Under the pieces are notes generated by a model. It worked only from the letters and a program-made list of their open reading frames with translations, was not told the origin of the DNA and ran no database searches. From Chloroflexus islandicus (lineage in GTDB: Bacteria > Chloroflexota > Chloroflexia > Chloroflexales > Chloroflexaceae), in NCBI RefSeq assembly GCF_001650695.1, contig NZ_LWQS01000030.1, positions 1-64,000 on the forward strand: DNA of 64,000 nucleotides, given 5' to 3'. Both the position numbers and the translations under genes were made by a program. Positions 36,881 through 45,532 of the stretch are shown here, one piece after another; within the stretch, counting starts at the first letter, position 1, and the number at the start of each line of letters is the position of its first letter.

Positions 36881-37867
36881 ATGATCATCTCGCGCACGCC
36901 GTTGCGGATCAGTTTTGCCGGTGGCGGTAGCGATCTGCCGGCTTTCTACCGCCATGAACCGGGGGCGGTGGTGAGTACGGCGATCAACAAGTATATCTAT
37001 ATCACCGTCAACGAGAAGTTTGACCATCAGATTCGGGCGAGCTATTCAGTGACCGAGATTGTCGATCAGGTTGATGACCTCAAACATCAACTGATCCGGG
37101 AAGCGTTGCGTCTGGTGGGGCGGCGGCATTCGATCGAGATTACCTCGATCTCCGATATTCCCTCACAGGGTACCGGTCTTGGTTCATCAAGCACGTATAC
37201 GGTTGGTCTGTTGAATGCACTCTATGCCTTTATTGGCCGGTTTGCCGGCGCCGAACGGTTGGCCCGCGAGGCGTGCATTATTGAGATTGATCGTTGTGGC
37301 GCGCCGATCGGGAAGCAAGATCAATATATCGCCGCCTACGGCGGATTGCAGTTTATTCAGTTTAACCCTGATGAGACGGTGTTTGTGGATCCGATTATCT
37401 GCCGCGCTGAAACAAAGCAACGCTTGCAGCAGCGGTTAATGATGCTGTACACCGGCGCCACCCGCAAGACGAGCGATGTGTTGCGCGAGCAGCGCGAGAA
37501 TACCGAGCGTGATGAATCGCGTCGCCGGCATTTGCGCCGCATGGTGGAGTTGGCGCGTGATCTGCGCCTTGCCCTGCACCACGATGACCTCGATGCGTTC
37601 GGCGAGATTTTGCACGAGGGTTGGATGCGCAAGCGCGAGTTGGCGAGCGGTATTTCGACGCCGCAGATTGATGATTGGTACGAGCGGGCGCGGGCTGCCG
37701 GTGCGATCGGCGGCAAGATCCTCGGTGCGGGTGGGGGCGGGTTTTTGCTGGTCTATGCACCCGAAGAGCGGCATGACGCCATTCGGGCTGCGTTACCCGA
37801 ATTGCGCCACGTGCCCATGCAATTTGAGCCGCAGGGTAGTAAAATCATCTACGTGGAAGAGCGGTAG
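36881..37867 (+). CDS. hddA: D-glycero-D-manno-heptose 7-phosphate kinase-like GHMP kinase
   Basis: A 328-residue GHMP-family kinase. It begins MIISRTPLRISFAGGGSDLP, the conserved start of HddA and related sugar kinases, has the ATP-binding GHMP loop GTGLGSSSTYTVGLL (about 97-111), the catalytic-side CGAPIGKQDQYIAAYGG, and the C-terminal glycine loop KILGAGGGGFLLV. HddA phosphorylates heptose 7-phosphate at C1, and the product is the substrate of GmhB, encoded at the other end of the locus. L-fucose/galactokinase-type kinases share parts of this pattern but the N-terminus and the GKQDQYIAAYGG block favour HddA. AAGGGGC precedes the ATG. It appears to be a single-gene unit. Confidence 0.8.
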   Translation: MIISRTPLRISFAGGGSDLPAFYRHEPGAVVSTAINKYIYITVNEKFDHQIRASYSVTEIVDQVDDLKHQLIREALRLVGRRHSIEITSISDIPSQGTGLGSSSTYTVGLLNALYAFIGRFAGAERLAREACIIEIDRCGAPIGKQDQYIAAYGGLQFIQFNPDETVFVDPIICRAETKQRLQQRLMMLYTGATRKTSDVLREQRENTERDESRRRHLRRMVELARDLRLALHHDDLDAFGEILHEGWMRKRELASGISTPQIDDWYERARAAGAIGGKILGAGGGGFLLVYAPEERHDAIRAALPELRHVPMQFEPQGSKIIYVEER

Positions 37868-38344
37868 TTGGCTTGTGTCACCGAAGTTTTTCTTGCAATG
37901 TTGTTGGCTGGATAGTTGATCTCTGGTCATCATTCAGTGCTTGTGCGCTCACGTGAATAGTCTGTAACATACATTTTCCGATGTGGTCGCTTTTGTGCCC
38001 AGAAAAGAACTTGGGAGTCCATGTTTGGCAACAGCTCGTTGGGGATCGGCTAGCTTCCAGTCTCTCATGTTATGCAGAAGAAGCCGCAACCCTCCCCCAC
38101 CGGGGTTGAGGGCGGACAGAATATTTGGTCGAGTACAACCATTGATTGATCGCTGTTCGATGCCGCAACGCTTGGCGTTGCGCTCCCCTCTCCCGTAACA
38201 CGGGAGAGGGGCTGGGGGTGAGGGTGAACCAGCGCATCGCAAAGCCATCAATCGCATCTATGCTCATACGTTCTGTCCGCCCTTGAACCCACCGGGGGAG
38301 GGTTAGAAAGGAAGTTTGGCGCAAGACGCTATTCACCATCTTTG
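37868..38344. other. Convergent gap holding one MITE-like element and hairpins
   Basis: No gene in 477 bases between two convergent genes. It contains the element at 38090-38302, within which two perfect hairpins (GCAACGC/GCGTTGC at 38165-38181 and CCCCTCTCCCGT/ACGGGAGAGGGG at 38185-38211) could stop transcription from both sides. The first 200 bases show nothing recognisable. Confidence 0.6.
38090..38302. repeat. MITE-like element, full-length copy
   Basis: The ends form inverted repeats of about 32 bases with one or two differences: left 38090-38121 ending GGGTTGAGGGCGGACAGAA, right 38271-38302 starting TTCTGTCCGCCCTTGAAC. Inside are a tail similar to those at 52.4, 52.9 and 62.5 kb (GTACAACCATTGATTGATCG) and two hairpins. 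No coding capacity is seen, so it would be a non-autonomous element. Confidence 0.75.
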
Positions 38345-38659
38345 TTAAGAGCCGCCTGTTTCGTTGCTGTTCTTGAGGTTGATCCGTGCTTGCTCGATGA
38401 GCGCAATCAGGGCAGGGCGAAATTGGTTTGGTTTCTCAATGGGCCTATCAAAGGTGAAGCGTACCAACGCTACTCGCCCTTCAGCACGCAGAGTAAGCGC
38501 AATGCCATGACGATCAACACTCAGCAGGTCTGCCTCCTCAGCCCATCGCTGGTTTGCTAACCCATGGGCTAGATCGAGCAGCTCTTGCCGGTGATTATGA
38601 TTGATGTGCGCTATCACTCCGCTGACAAATGTTGCTGGTAAGTTGTGCTCATCGCTCAT
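38345..38659 (-). CDS. DUF2470 domain protein (haem-related, HugZ C-terminal type)
   Basis: A 104-residue protein. The start VIAHINHNHRQELLDLAHG matches the DUF2470 pattern (H-x-N-x-x-H-x-x-x-L), seen as the C-terminal haem-contacting domain of HugZ/HutZ haem oxygenases and in chloroplast haem-binding proteins; RHGIALTLRAEGRVALVRFTF is the following beta part. It overlaps the upstream binding-protein gene by four bases (ATGA), so it belongs to the iron operon. A stand-alone DUF2470 could bind or carry haem. That the operon imports haem is therefore possible but not shown. Confidence 0.72.
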   Translation of the reverse strand: MSDEHNLPATFVSGVIAHINHNHRQELLDLAHGLANQRWAEEADLLSVDRHGIALTLRAEGRVALVRFTFDRPIEKPNQFRPALIALIEQARINLKNSNETGGS

Positions 38660-40578
38660 TTCAACGCCTCTTCGACATCATTGAGTACTCTGAGCGCCGC
38701 CAATGGCCCGCCGATGCTCGTCCAAACTGTACCATCGACTTCAACCACTCGCCCTTCCTTAACAACATCTAGTCGTTGGAAGAGAGAGTTCTCTCGCGCT
38801 GTCTTGAGCGCGGTCGCTCCATCAGGATTGAGTACGCCGATAAACCACCAACCACTATCGAGGAGTTCTAGTTGCTCAAGACTCAGCGGATCGCTGTGTG
38901 CGCCGTGTGAGCCAGCCAGTCGACCAATTGCTGCTGGCCGGCTGAAGCCTATGTCTGCCAGCACTCGACTAGCAAACGTAGTGGGCATCATTACCACCGG
39001 TCCTTGTGGCATCCAGCGAATAATATTAGCCTCTGCGGCCTCGGCAGGTACGAGCGTCTTTACTGCGGCGACCCGTTGGTTGTAATTGGCGAGAAATGCC
39101 TCTGCTTCTGCAGTTCGATTGAGGATGCGAGCGATATTGGTAAACGCCGTCTTCCAATCATCGCTGGCGTTGTACGTTGCCACGACTGGGGCAATTGCGC
39201 TAAGCTGCGGCAGCAAGGTCTCGATCTGAGGAATCATTGATCCCGCTAAAATCAGGTCTGGTTCGAGAGCAACAATAGCCTCTAGCGAGGGTTCGGCGAG
39301 GGTTCCTACCGATACGATGCCATTGATGTGGGATCCCAAATATTGCGGTAATCCGGCTTGACCCCGGCCGTTGACAGCGCCAACCGGTGTTATTCCTAAT
39401 GCGAGTGCGCTGTCGAGATCAAGTTCGCTTAAAGCAACGATGCGTTGCGGGTTCCGAGGCACGGTCACCGTTGTGCCACGTGCATCGGCGACCGTGATCG
39501 TTGCGTCTGTTCCTTGTCCGGCTGTGCTGCCGGTAACGTTGGTTGCCGGATCGCCGTCAATAGCAGCCGCTAATTGTGGCACTAGTTCGTTAAAGATGAT
39601 CGGCAAGCTGAGGACGCTGCTGTACACAAGCGCCGGTCCTATCAGATTGCCTTCGCCAGAGGCGTCTAGCCAGATCACACGCCCTTCTTTCACCGCTCGA
39701 AGCTGTTGGTAGAGCGGGTTGGCTTCGATCTGGCTGCGCTGATCAGGTGTCGTGAGCCACAGCAAGACATCAGTATCGAGCAGATCAAGCCGTTCGCTAC
39801 TGACAGTGCCGTAAAATGAGTCGCCGGCGATTGCCACCAATTCCGCAGGCAACACAAAACCGAGCGATGTGAGCACTCGTTGACGTTCGTGCTGCGGTCC
39901 AGAGAAGAAGAATTGGCCATTAGGAGCCGGTGCGGCAATAGCCGCTGTTGCGCCGGCAAATTCCGGGTGCTGTTGGCGAATCTCGGCAAACCGAGCCTCG
40001 GTGGCTGCAACGAGCGCTTCGGCTTCAGCGGCGCGTCCGAGTGCTTGGCCAATCACTTTCGTCTGCTCTTGCCAAGGCACGCCGAAATTGACGTATGCAT
40101 CAGATTGGGCCAGCGTTGGGGCAATCCGGCTAAGCGTTGCATACTCTTCCGCAGTAATGCCCGCTGAGACGGCAACGATTAAATCGGGTTTCAAAGCGGC
40201 AATTGCCTCGATGTTCAACTCGCCAAAGGGCATATTCAAGACAGTTGGGGCTGTGCCGCTCTGCCGGCCGGCAGCCCATGGCCAGTATGCTTGTTGTGGA
40301 TCGCCGAAGAAGTAGCGTACAGCCACCGGTTGCACCCCAAGAGCTATAATAGGGTCTTGATCGGTGTAACCGAGTGCAATTACCCGCTGCGGTTCGCTAG
40401 GAATGGTGGTGCTGCCATATTTGTGCGCAATCGTTACCGGAAAAACATTCGTCGCTGTAGCTGGCGCAGTAGTTGGAATCGGCGCCGGTGTCGCGGTTGG
40501 TTGTACGGCTGTGGGTCGTCCACTGCATGCCGCTAAGAGACTGAGAAGAACAATGATAAGAATGGTTCGTCGCAGCAT
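38656..40578 (-). CDS. Lipoprotein with two fused FepB/BtuF-type binding domains
   Basis: A 640-residue lipoprotein (lipobox LLAAC, Cys18) with a Thr/Pro/Ala linker and two complete periplasmic-binding-protein domains of the ferri-siderophore/haem/B12 class. Domain 1 (about 45-345) begins HKYGSTTIPSEPQRVIALGYTDQ and includes NIEAIAALKPDLIVAVS; domain 2 (about 357-640) begins ADARGTTVTVPRNPQRIVALSELDL and includes SLEAIVALEPDLILAGS. The family is normally one domain of about 300 residues, so this is a true tandem fusion. It captures an iron chelate outside the membrane. Whether the halves bind one ligand together or two ligands is unknown. AAGGAG precedes the ATG. Confidence 0.85.
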   Translation of the reverse strand: MLRRTILIIVLLSLLAACSGRPTAVQPTATPAPIPTTAPATATNVFPVTIAHKYGSTTIPSEPQRVIALGYTDQDPIIALGVQPVAVRYFFGDPQQAYWPWAAGRQSGTAPTVLNMPFGELNIEAIAALKPDLIVAVSAGITAEEYATLSRIAPTLAQSDAYVNFGVPWQEQTKVIGQALGRAAEAEALVAATEARFAEIRQQHPEFAGATAAIAAPAPNGQFFFSGPQHERQRVLTSLGFVLPAELVAIAGDSFYGTVSSERLDLLDTDVLLWLTTPDQRSQIEANPLYQQLRAVKEGRVIWLDASGEGNLIGPALVYSSVLSLPIIFNELVPQLAAAIDGDPATNVTGSTAGQGTDATITVADARGTTVTVPRNPQRIVALSELDLDSALALGITPVGAVNGRGQAGLPQYLGSHINGIVSVGTLAEPSLEAIVALEPDLILAGSMIPQIETLLPQLSAIAPVVATYNASDDWKTAFTNIARILNRTAEAEAFLANYNQRVAAVKTLVPAEAAEANIIRWMPQGPVVMMPTTFASRVLADIGFSRPAAIGRLAGSHGAHSDPLSLEQLELLDSGWWFIGVLNPDGATALKTARENSLFQRLDVVKEGRVVEVDGTVWTSIGGPLAALRVLNDVEEALK

Positions 40579-40624
40579 GATGAGTCTCCTTGCATTCGAG
40601 CGTCAATGACGATGGGGCAAGTGT

Positions 40625-41695
40625 TTACGGTACTGTTTCAATCACTGGCGTGCTCGCCTTGGTATTGGCAAGATGTAAGAACAAATCATCAAGCACTTTG
40701 TTTGCGAGCAGATAGGTTTGTGAACGCCACCAGTATTCGGGCACTAAGAAGGCCTGACCAGCCCTCACTGCTTTAAGACTCTGCCAGACCGGCTGCTGCT
40801 CGAGCATGGTTATGGCATTGCGCTCCTTACTGGCTATCTCTGGGTCACGTGAGGCGTAGGTGAAATAGAAGATGGCATCGCCATCTGCCAGATCGAGCCG
40901 CTCGGTCGAGATTGGTATATACTGGCTCGTTCGATAGCGGGCCGTAGCCGCCTCACCGATCAGATTTTGCGCTTCTGGTCGTTCTAAACCCACATCGGAA
41001 AGGATTGCGCCGGGTGGTGTGTCCGGCATCCAGAGCGAGATGCCATAACTGCTTACCGAGAGCACCGAAATCTCGCGATCGATGGTCGTACCAAGGGCTG
41101 CCCGCAGCTCACCGATGCGAGTTTGGTAATTTGCCGCCATTGCGTCGTACCAGTCGGACATGCCTAGGACATCGGCCCATAGACGCATGCCCAGTTTCCA
41201 GTCGTTGTAGATCACCGGATCGGCAAAAACCAGTGGCGCAATCTGGCGGGCCTGATCGGCGTCGATCGAGTCTCCCGCTGTTGTACCGCCTACGGCGAGG
41301 ATGAGATCGGGTTTGAGGAGGGCCACCTTTTCTAAGTTAGCAGGGTAGCCGACATCTTCGACTGCAGCGAGTAGTTTGGCGAATGGCGGGTGTAGTAATG
41401 GCAACTCGCTGAGGATCCACCCACTGGTGGCGAGCAAGGTTTTGCCGGCCAAGAGCGTCATTTCGACTGAAGCCATGTCAAGGGCGATGATCCGCTGCGG
41501 ATCGCTGGGAATGCAGACGGGATCGCCCTCCAACAATTCATGCTCAAACAGCCGTTGTGCCGCAGAACAATTGCCGGTCGAAGCTACCAGCGGTGAAACG
41601 GTATCCGGTATAGTTGCCGGTTGGGTTGTTGGTTGACCACCGCAGGCGACAAGTACAGCGATCGTAATGAGGGTGATGGTGAGACGTTGGAACAC
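40625..41695 (-). CDS. FepB-type siderophore/haem-binding lipoprotein
   Basis: A 356-residue lipoprotein (lipobox VLVAC, Cys18) starting with GTG at 41695 after GAGGAG. The body has the binding-protein order: [42 protein letters not shown], a long linking helix, and the C-terminal [20 protein letters not shown]. It is a paralogue of the double-domain protein next to it but is diverged. It would deliver an iron chelate (siderophore or haem) to the FecCD permeases encoded upstream. Substrate cannot be fixed from sequence. Confidence 0.82.
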   Translation of the reverse strand: MFQRLTITLITIAVLVACGGQPTTQPATIPDTVSPLVASTGNCSAAQRLFEHELLEGDPVCIPSDPQRIIALDMASVEMTLLAGKTLLATSGWILSELPLLHPPFAKLLAAVEDVGYPANLEKVALLKPDLILAVGGTTAGDSIDADQARQIAPLVFADPVIYNDWKLGMRLWADVLGMSDWYDAMAANYQTRIGELRAALGTTIDREISVLSVSSYGISLWMPDTPPGAILSDVGLERPEAQNLIGEAATARYRTSQYIPISTERLDLADGDAIFYFTYASRDPEIASKERNAITMLEQQPVWQSLKAVRAGQAFLVPEYWWRSQTYLLANKVLDDLFLHLANTKASTPVIETVP

Positions 41696-41749
41696 GAGAG
41701 TTTCTCCTCAATCTGTAATGAAACGACCTGAACCTACGTTGTGTTGAGC

Positions 41750-42817
41750 TCAGCGATGGCGTTGCCGCCACAGTAAACTGATGAAGAATGGTGCGCCAAC
41801 GACGGCAGTAATGAGTCCTACGGGTAATTCGATCGGCGCAAAGATAGTGCGACCCACGAGATCAGCCACAACGACAATCAATGCGCCAATCACGCCAGCG
41901 GTTGGCAGCAACCCGCTATGATCAGGTCCGACTAGTCGCCGGCTTATGTGCGGCGCCATTAATCCAACAAAGCCAATTGTGCCGGCAACAGCTACGGTGG
42001 CCGCCGCCAAGGCGACAGCCGTTAGCAGGAGCAAGCCGCGTCGCCATACAACCGGGATGCCAATCCCGCGCGCTACGTCTTCGCCCAAGTTGAGGGCATT
42101 AAGATCGCGGGCAAGCAAGAGCGCTAAGGGGATAAAGAAGACTATCCAAGGCAGGAATGCCCAGAACTCATGCCACGATCGGCCATAGACGCTGCCGGTC
42201 AGCCAGATCATAGCCCGCTGCACATCGTAGATATCGCCGAAGGTGATCATAATGGTGGTGGCTGCACCACAAATGGCGCCAAGGCCGATTCCAACCAGAA
42301 TCAGCCGAATAGGCGAGTCGCTGCCACGCCATGCCAGCAGATAGATCAAAGCCGCTACGGTCACGGCGCCGCTAAAGGCTGCCACTGGAATAATGCTAGC
42401 GGGAACCTCGCGCACGATGACAATCAAGGTTACGGCAACTAATCCCGCCCCGGCGCTGATGCCAAGGATGCTGGGATCAGCTAATGGGTTGCGGGTCAAT
42501 CCTTGCATAATTGTGCCAGCTATGCCGAGCGCGGCGCCAACCAGCGCGGCAACGAGCATGCGAGGCAGTCGTAGCGTATTGACAATGAACGAGTAATCGT
42601 TGTTGTCTACCGGCAAGTGTAGGACAGTTCGTACTACATCGAGCGGGGGTATTGGGTATTCTCCTACGCCAATATTAATAGTCATAGCTGTAAGCATGGC
42701 CAGCAACGCTAGTGTTAGCACTGGTGGCGTCCGGCGGTCGATGCGGAAGGAGAAGCTGCGAGTGCGCACCGTTAGCCATTGAATGCGCTGCCGGCGGCGT
42801 GATGTCTCGACCGTCAT
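41750..42817 (-). CDS. FecCD-family iron-chelate ABC permease
   Basis: A 355-residue membrane protein with about nine or ten hydrophobic segments. Family blocks are [43 protein letters not shown], then [16 protein letters not shown], and [42 protein letters not shown], whose first part is the contact for the ATPase. The long basic N-terminus (about 35 residues) is unusual. Its start overlaps the stop of the FhuF-like gene (ATGA). Together with the permease at 43702 it probably forms a heterodimer like FepD/FepG. Confidence 0.85.
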   Translation of the reverse strand: MTVETSRRRQRIQWLTVRTRSFSFRIDRRTPPVLTLALLAMLTAMTINIGVGEYPIPPLDVVRTVLHLPVDNNDYSFIVNTLRLPRMLVAALVGAALGIAGTIMQGLTRNPLADPSILGISAGAGLVAVTLIVIVREVPASIIPVAAFSGAVTVAALIYLLAWRGSDSPIRLILVGIGLGAICGAATTIMITFGDIYDVQRAMIWLTGSVYGRSWHEFWAFLPWIVFFIPLALLLARDLNALNLGEDVARGIGIPVVWRRGLLLLTAVALAAATVAVAGTIGFVGLMAPHISRRLVGPDHSGLLPTAGVIGALIVVVADLVGRTIFAPIELPVGLITAVVGAPFFISLLWRQRHR

Positions 42818-43680
42818 ACTAAAACCTCCTCAACAGTCGCTTGCGCCTGTGCATCATGCACGATATGGGCAAGCAATTGCTGGCGTCGATCTGCCGATGT
42901 GCGGTGTGGGCAGGTAGCGCAGTAATCTCCACCATCGGTTTTGTACCAGTAGCAGCAGGTGGCGCGGTCGTGAACTATGCGACAATGTCCGCCATAACGG
43001 AGTTGGATTAAGCCAATTTGGCGGCTATTGAGTGGTGAGCTGCGTTCGCGGAGCAAGGCCGTGATCTCAGCCTCGATCTGGCTCAGGGTGATCGATGGAT
43101 TGTGCGCCTGCATTAGCCAGACGAGCGTGCCAGCACAGCAGTCGGCAACATTCAACCATAAGCCGCGCGGTTTGCATCCGAGCCTGATGCAGAGATGATT
43201 GATCAGCATGCCGAGGTGCGCTTCGATGTGTGAGCGAAGTGCTGAGCGCAATGCTGTTGTATCTGGCAATACTGTTGCATCGGGATGGTTGGCGGCCAGA
43301 TCAGTAGGAAGGGTGGCAAATCGGCTACTGAGCAGTGCCAATCGGCTAGCTTTACGCTCGTTGTCATAACCGGTCAGCGTGTTCGCCGCGCTGATGTCTG
43401 GCACCCGCCGGTCGATGAGAAAATACGCCATTGCTGTGGTTATGAGAGGCCACTGATAATTTTGGAGAATGGCGCTGGCCACAATCGCCGGCGCTCGCGT
43501 GTTCAGGTATGCTTCAGTTGCGGTGATAAGCGTCTCTAATTGGGCTGAGCCGGGCGCAAGATCGGCGACAGTGCGCCACTCAGTGCCGCTTGGTATGCCA
43601 AGCTGCGGTTTCAGATAAGGGCTAAGCTGCCGCACACGAATTAAGGTTTGTTCAAGCGGGTGGATGATTGCATTGCTCAT
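42814..43680 (-). CDS. FhuF-like siderophore-iron reductase
   Basis: A 288-residue cytoplasmic protein. The C-terminus has the FhuF-type [2Fe-2S] pattern C-C-x10-C-x2-C (Cys242, Cys243, Cys254, Cys257; segment [16 protein letters not shown]) and the preceding [13 protein letters not shown]. FhuF-like proteins reduce ferric iron in imported siderophores so that it is released. The N-terminal half ([22 protein letters not shown]) matches the family's usual layout. The position between two permease genes with tight spacing supports siderophore iron, rather than B12, as cargo of the operon. Confidence 0.82.
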   Translation of the reverse strand: MSNAIIHPLEQTLIRVRQLSPYLKPQLGIPSGTEWRTVADLAPGSAQLETLITATEAYLNTRAPAIVASAILQNYQWPLITTAMAYFLIDRRVPDISAANTLTGYDNERKASRLALLSSRFATLPTDLAANHPDATVLPDTTALRSALRSHIEAHLGMLINHLCIRLGCKPRGLWLNVADCCAGTLVWLMQAHNPSITLSQIEAEITALLRERSSPLNSRQIGLIQLRYGGHCRIVHDRATCCYWYKTDGGDYCATCPHRTSADRRQQLLAHIVHDAQAQATVEEVLV

Positions 43681-43701
43681 CGTTTCTCTACCATCCTGTG
43701 C

Positions 43702-44745
43702 TCATCGTTTGACCCGCCAACGCACAAGGTAGACAAAGAATGGCCCGCCGATCAGGGCAGTCATGACTCCTACCGGTAGCTCGGTGGGGCGGAGCACTAG
43801 TCGCGCCGCTACATCCGAAAATACGAGAAAACTTGCGCCGATCAGCGCTGCGTATGGCAAAATCCAGCGGTAATCTACGCCAACAAGGAAGCGCACTGCG
43901 TGAGGGATCACGAGCCCGACAAAACCGATCGGACCCCCTACTGCCACTGCCCCGCCTGCGAGCAGTACTGTTGCAATGGCAGTTAGTCCTTTGACCCAGC
44001 CAGTGCGTTGGCCCAGCCCTTTTGCCACGTCGTCGCCAAGGGAAATAGTGGTAATCTGCCGTCCTAATGCTAGTGCTAGCACTAGTCCGGTAAGTAGATA
44101 GGGAGCAGCTTGGATGAGCAAGTTTAGATCGCGTCCAGCTACGCTGCCGGCAAGCCAAAAGCGTACCTCGTCTAGCGTGCGTTGGTTAAAAATGAGAATG
44201 CCAGTAGTTAGCGAAGAGAGGAGTGCCGTGAAGGCGGCTCCAGCAATAGTAAGCTTTAGTGGGGTAGGGCCGCCCCGCCCGATTGATCCGAGCGTATACA
44301 CGGCAATGGCTGTTAATGTTGCGCCGGCAAAGGCGAACAGGGCATAAAGGTAGAGCGAGCCAATCTTAAGAAAATAGACCGCAGCGACGACGCCAAGCGC
44401 GGCCCCGGTTTCGATGCCGAGAATGCCGGGATCGGCCAGCGGGTTGCGGGTTAGTCCTTGCATCAGCGCGCCGGCAACGGCTAGGGCTGCGCCGACAAGC
44501 CCTGCAACTGCAGCACGGGGGAGGCGTAAGGTACGGATGATCAGGTGCTCGGTGCTTTCAGGATTGAAAGCGACGAGTGCAGTCCACACATCGGAGAAGG
44601 CAATGTCGGCTGCGCCAAAAGCAATGCTGCTCATCAGTGCGAGGCCGAGCAGTCCGGCGCAGAGCGACAGGCCAAGCAACAGCATTGGCCGCGAGCGAAT
44701 GAAGCGGGTGGCACTATTGGCTGATTGGATAGTCAATGCACTCAT
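43702..44745 (-). CDS. FecCD-family iron-chelate ABC permease
   Basis: A 347-residue membrane protein with about nine or ten hydrophobic segments. It shares the family blocks [42 protein letters not shown] and [42 protein letters not shown] chose the ATG at 44745; a TTG six bases earlier is also open. It is the first gene of the operon and lies nearly 500 bases from the likely promoter. It is about the standard length and would pair with the permease at 41750. No gene for the ATP-binding subunit is found in the window. Confidence 0.85.
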   Translation of the reverse strand: MSALTIQSANSATRFIRSRPMLLLGLSLCAGLLGLALMSSIAFGAADIAFSDVWTALVAFNPESTEHLIIRTLRLPRAAVAGLVGAALAVAGALMQGLTRNPLADPGILGIETGAALGVVAAVYFLKIGSLYLYALFAFAGATLTAIAVYTLGSIGRGGPTPLKLTIAGAAFTALLSSLTTGILIFNQRTLDEVRFWLAGSVAGRDLNLLIQAAPYLLTGLVLALALGRQITTISLGDDVAKGLGQRTGWVKGLTAIATVLLAGGAVAVGGPIGFVGLVIPHAVRFLVGVDYRWILPYAALIGASFLVFSDVAARLVLRPTELPVGVMTALIGGPFFVYLVRWRVKR

Positions 44746-45532
44746 AACCAAACCTTTTCGCCGTTATCGCAGAATGTGAGAAGCGCCGGTGATACGAGAT
44801 ACGGCTGGATCACATGCTTTGCTAACCGTCCTTGTAACCGGAATGGTGCCTTGTAGTAGGTGGGTCGGCGCAGTGAGGGTAAAACAGAGAATGATCAAAA
44901 GTCGCCAGCTTATCAGATCGGCAATGATGCCGGCGGGCGTCTTGTACATTAAATATGGTGGATCTCTCTGATACCAAACCTGCGATGACGAGTTGGCTGG
45001 GTGATAGCCTAACCACATTGGACTGAAAGACGGTAAAGCCGGTCCAGATCAAGGCTTGATCGCTATCGGAGAGAAAGCTCAATCTCAGATGGCTGCGATA
45101 AGATGAGGGCTGCAAGGCGAGGTTCCTCTGTAGCAGGCATGGCTTAAACGGTATATGTTCACCAGATACACAGGTGCGATAGTTGCTAATCGGCGGGCAG
45201 GCTGGTGACTGCCTTGTCGATCAACGAGGTTAAGAACTAGAGTTAGATTATACTAATTTTGTTAGTTTGTCAAGTTTATAGTTATAAAACCGTGTATATC
45301 GTCTCAACTACAGAATATGCCGCGTGGTGATGCGCGAGGTGTTTGTGGTGTGTGACTGCAGAGGGATGGCAATACTTAAGACCTGCTTTATTACGAGTGG
45401 TGATGCTTGATAGTGCAATGTGCTACCATAGAGACTGTGTGAATGGAACACTGCGTCCAACATGCACATTGGGCGGGGGGTGTGAGAGGTAGTATTGCCC
45501 TCGCACTAGGCTTCTATATTAGGAGGTGCCCC
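44746..45532. other. Divergent gap with iron-type promoter and long leader
   Basis: No gene is called in 787 bases. The minus-strand promoter at 45247-45273 implies a leader of nearly 500 bases before the permease gene. Two overlapping minus-strand frames inside the leader (44764-45018 and 44822-45115) are open but show no family resemblance and no ribosome site. No cobalamin box or other riboswitch signature was found. The plus-strand promoter for the gene at 45533 is not evident. Confidence 0.5.
45243..45273 (-). promoter_or_regulatory. Promoter of the iron operon with IdeR/DtxR-like arms
   Basis: On the minus strand TTGACA (45268-45273) and TATAAT (45247-45252) are both consensus, separated by 15 bases. 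The -10 is flanked exactly by TTAG (45243-45246) and CTAA (45253-45256), with another TTAG at 45262-45265. TTAG/CTAA arms are the core of DtxR/IdeR-type operators, so repression by iron at this site is likely. Regulator identity is inferred. Confidence 0.6.

Noticed and set aside
44764-45115. Two overlapping minus-strand frames in the leader of the iron operon
   Set aside because: No ribosome site, no family match and no consistent composition; the frames overlap each other. Considered leader sequence.
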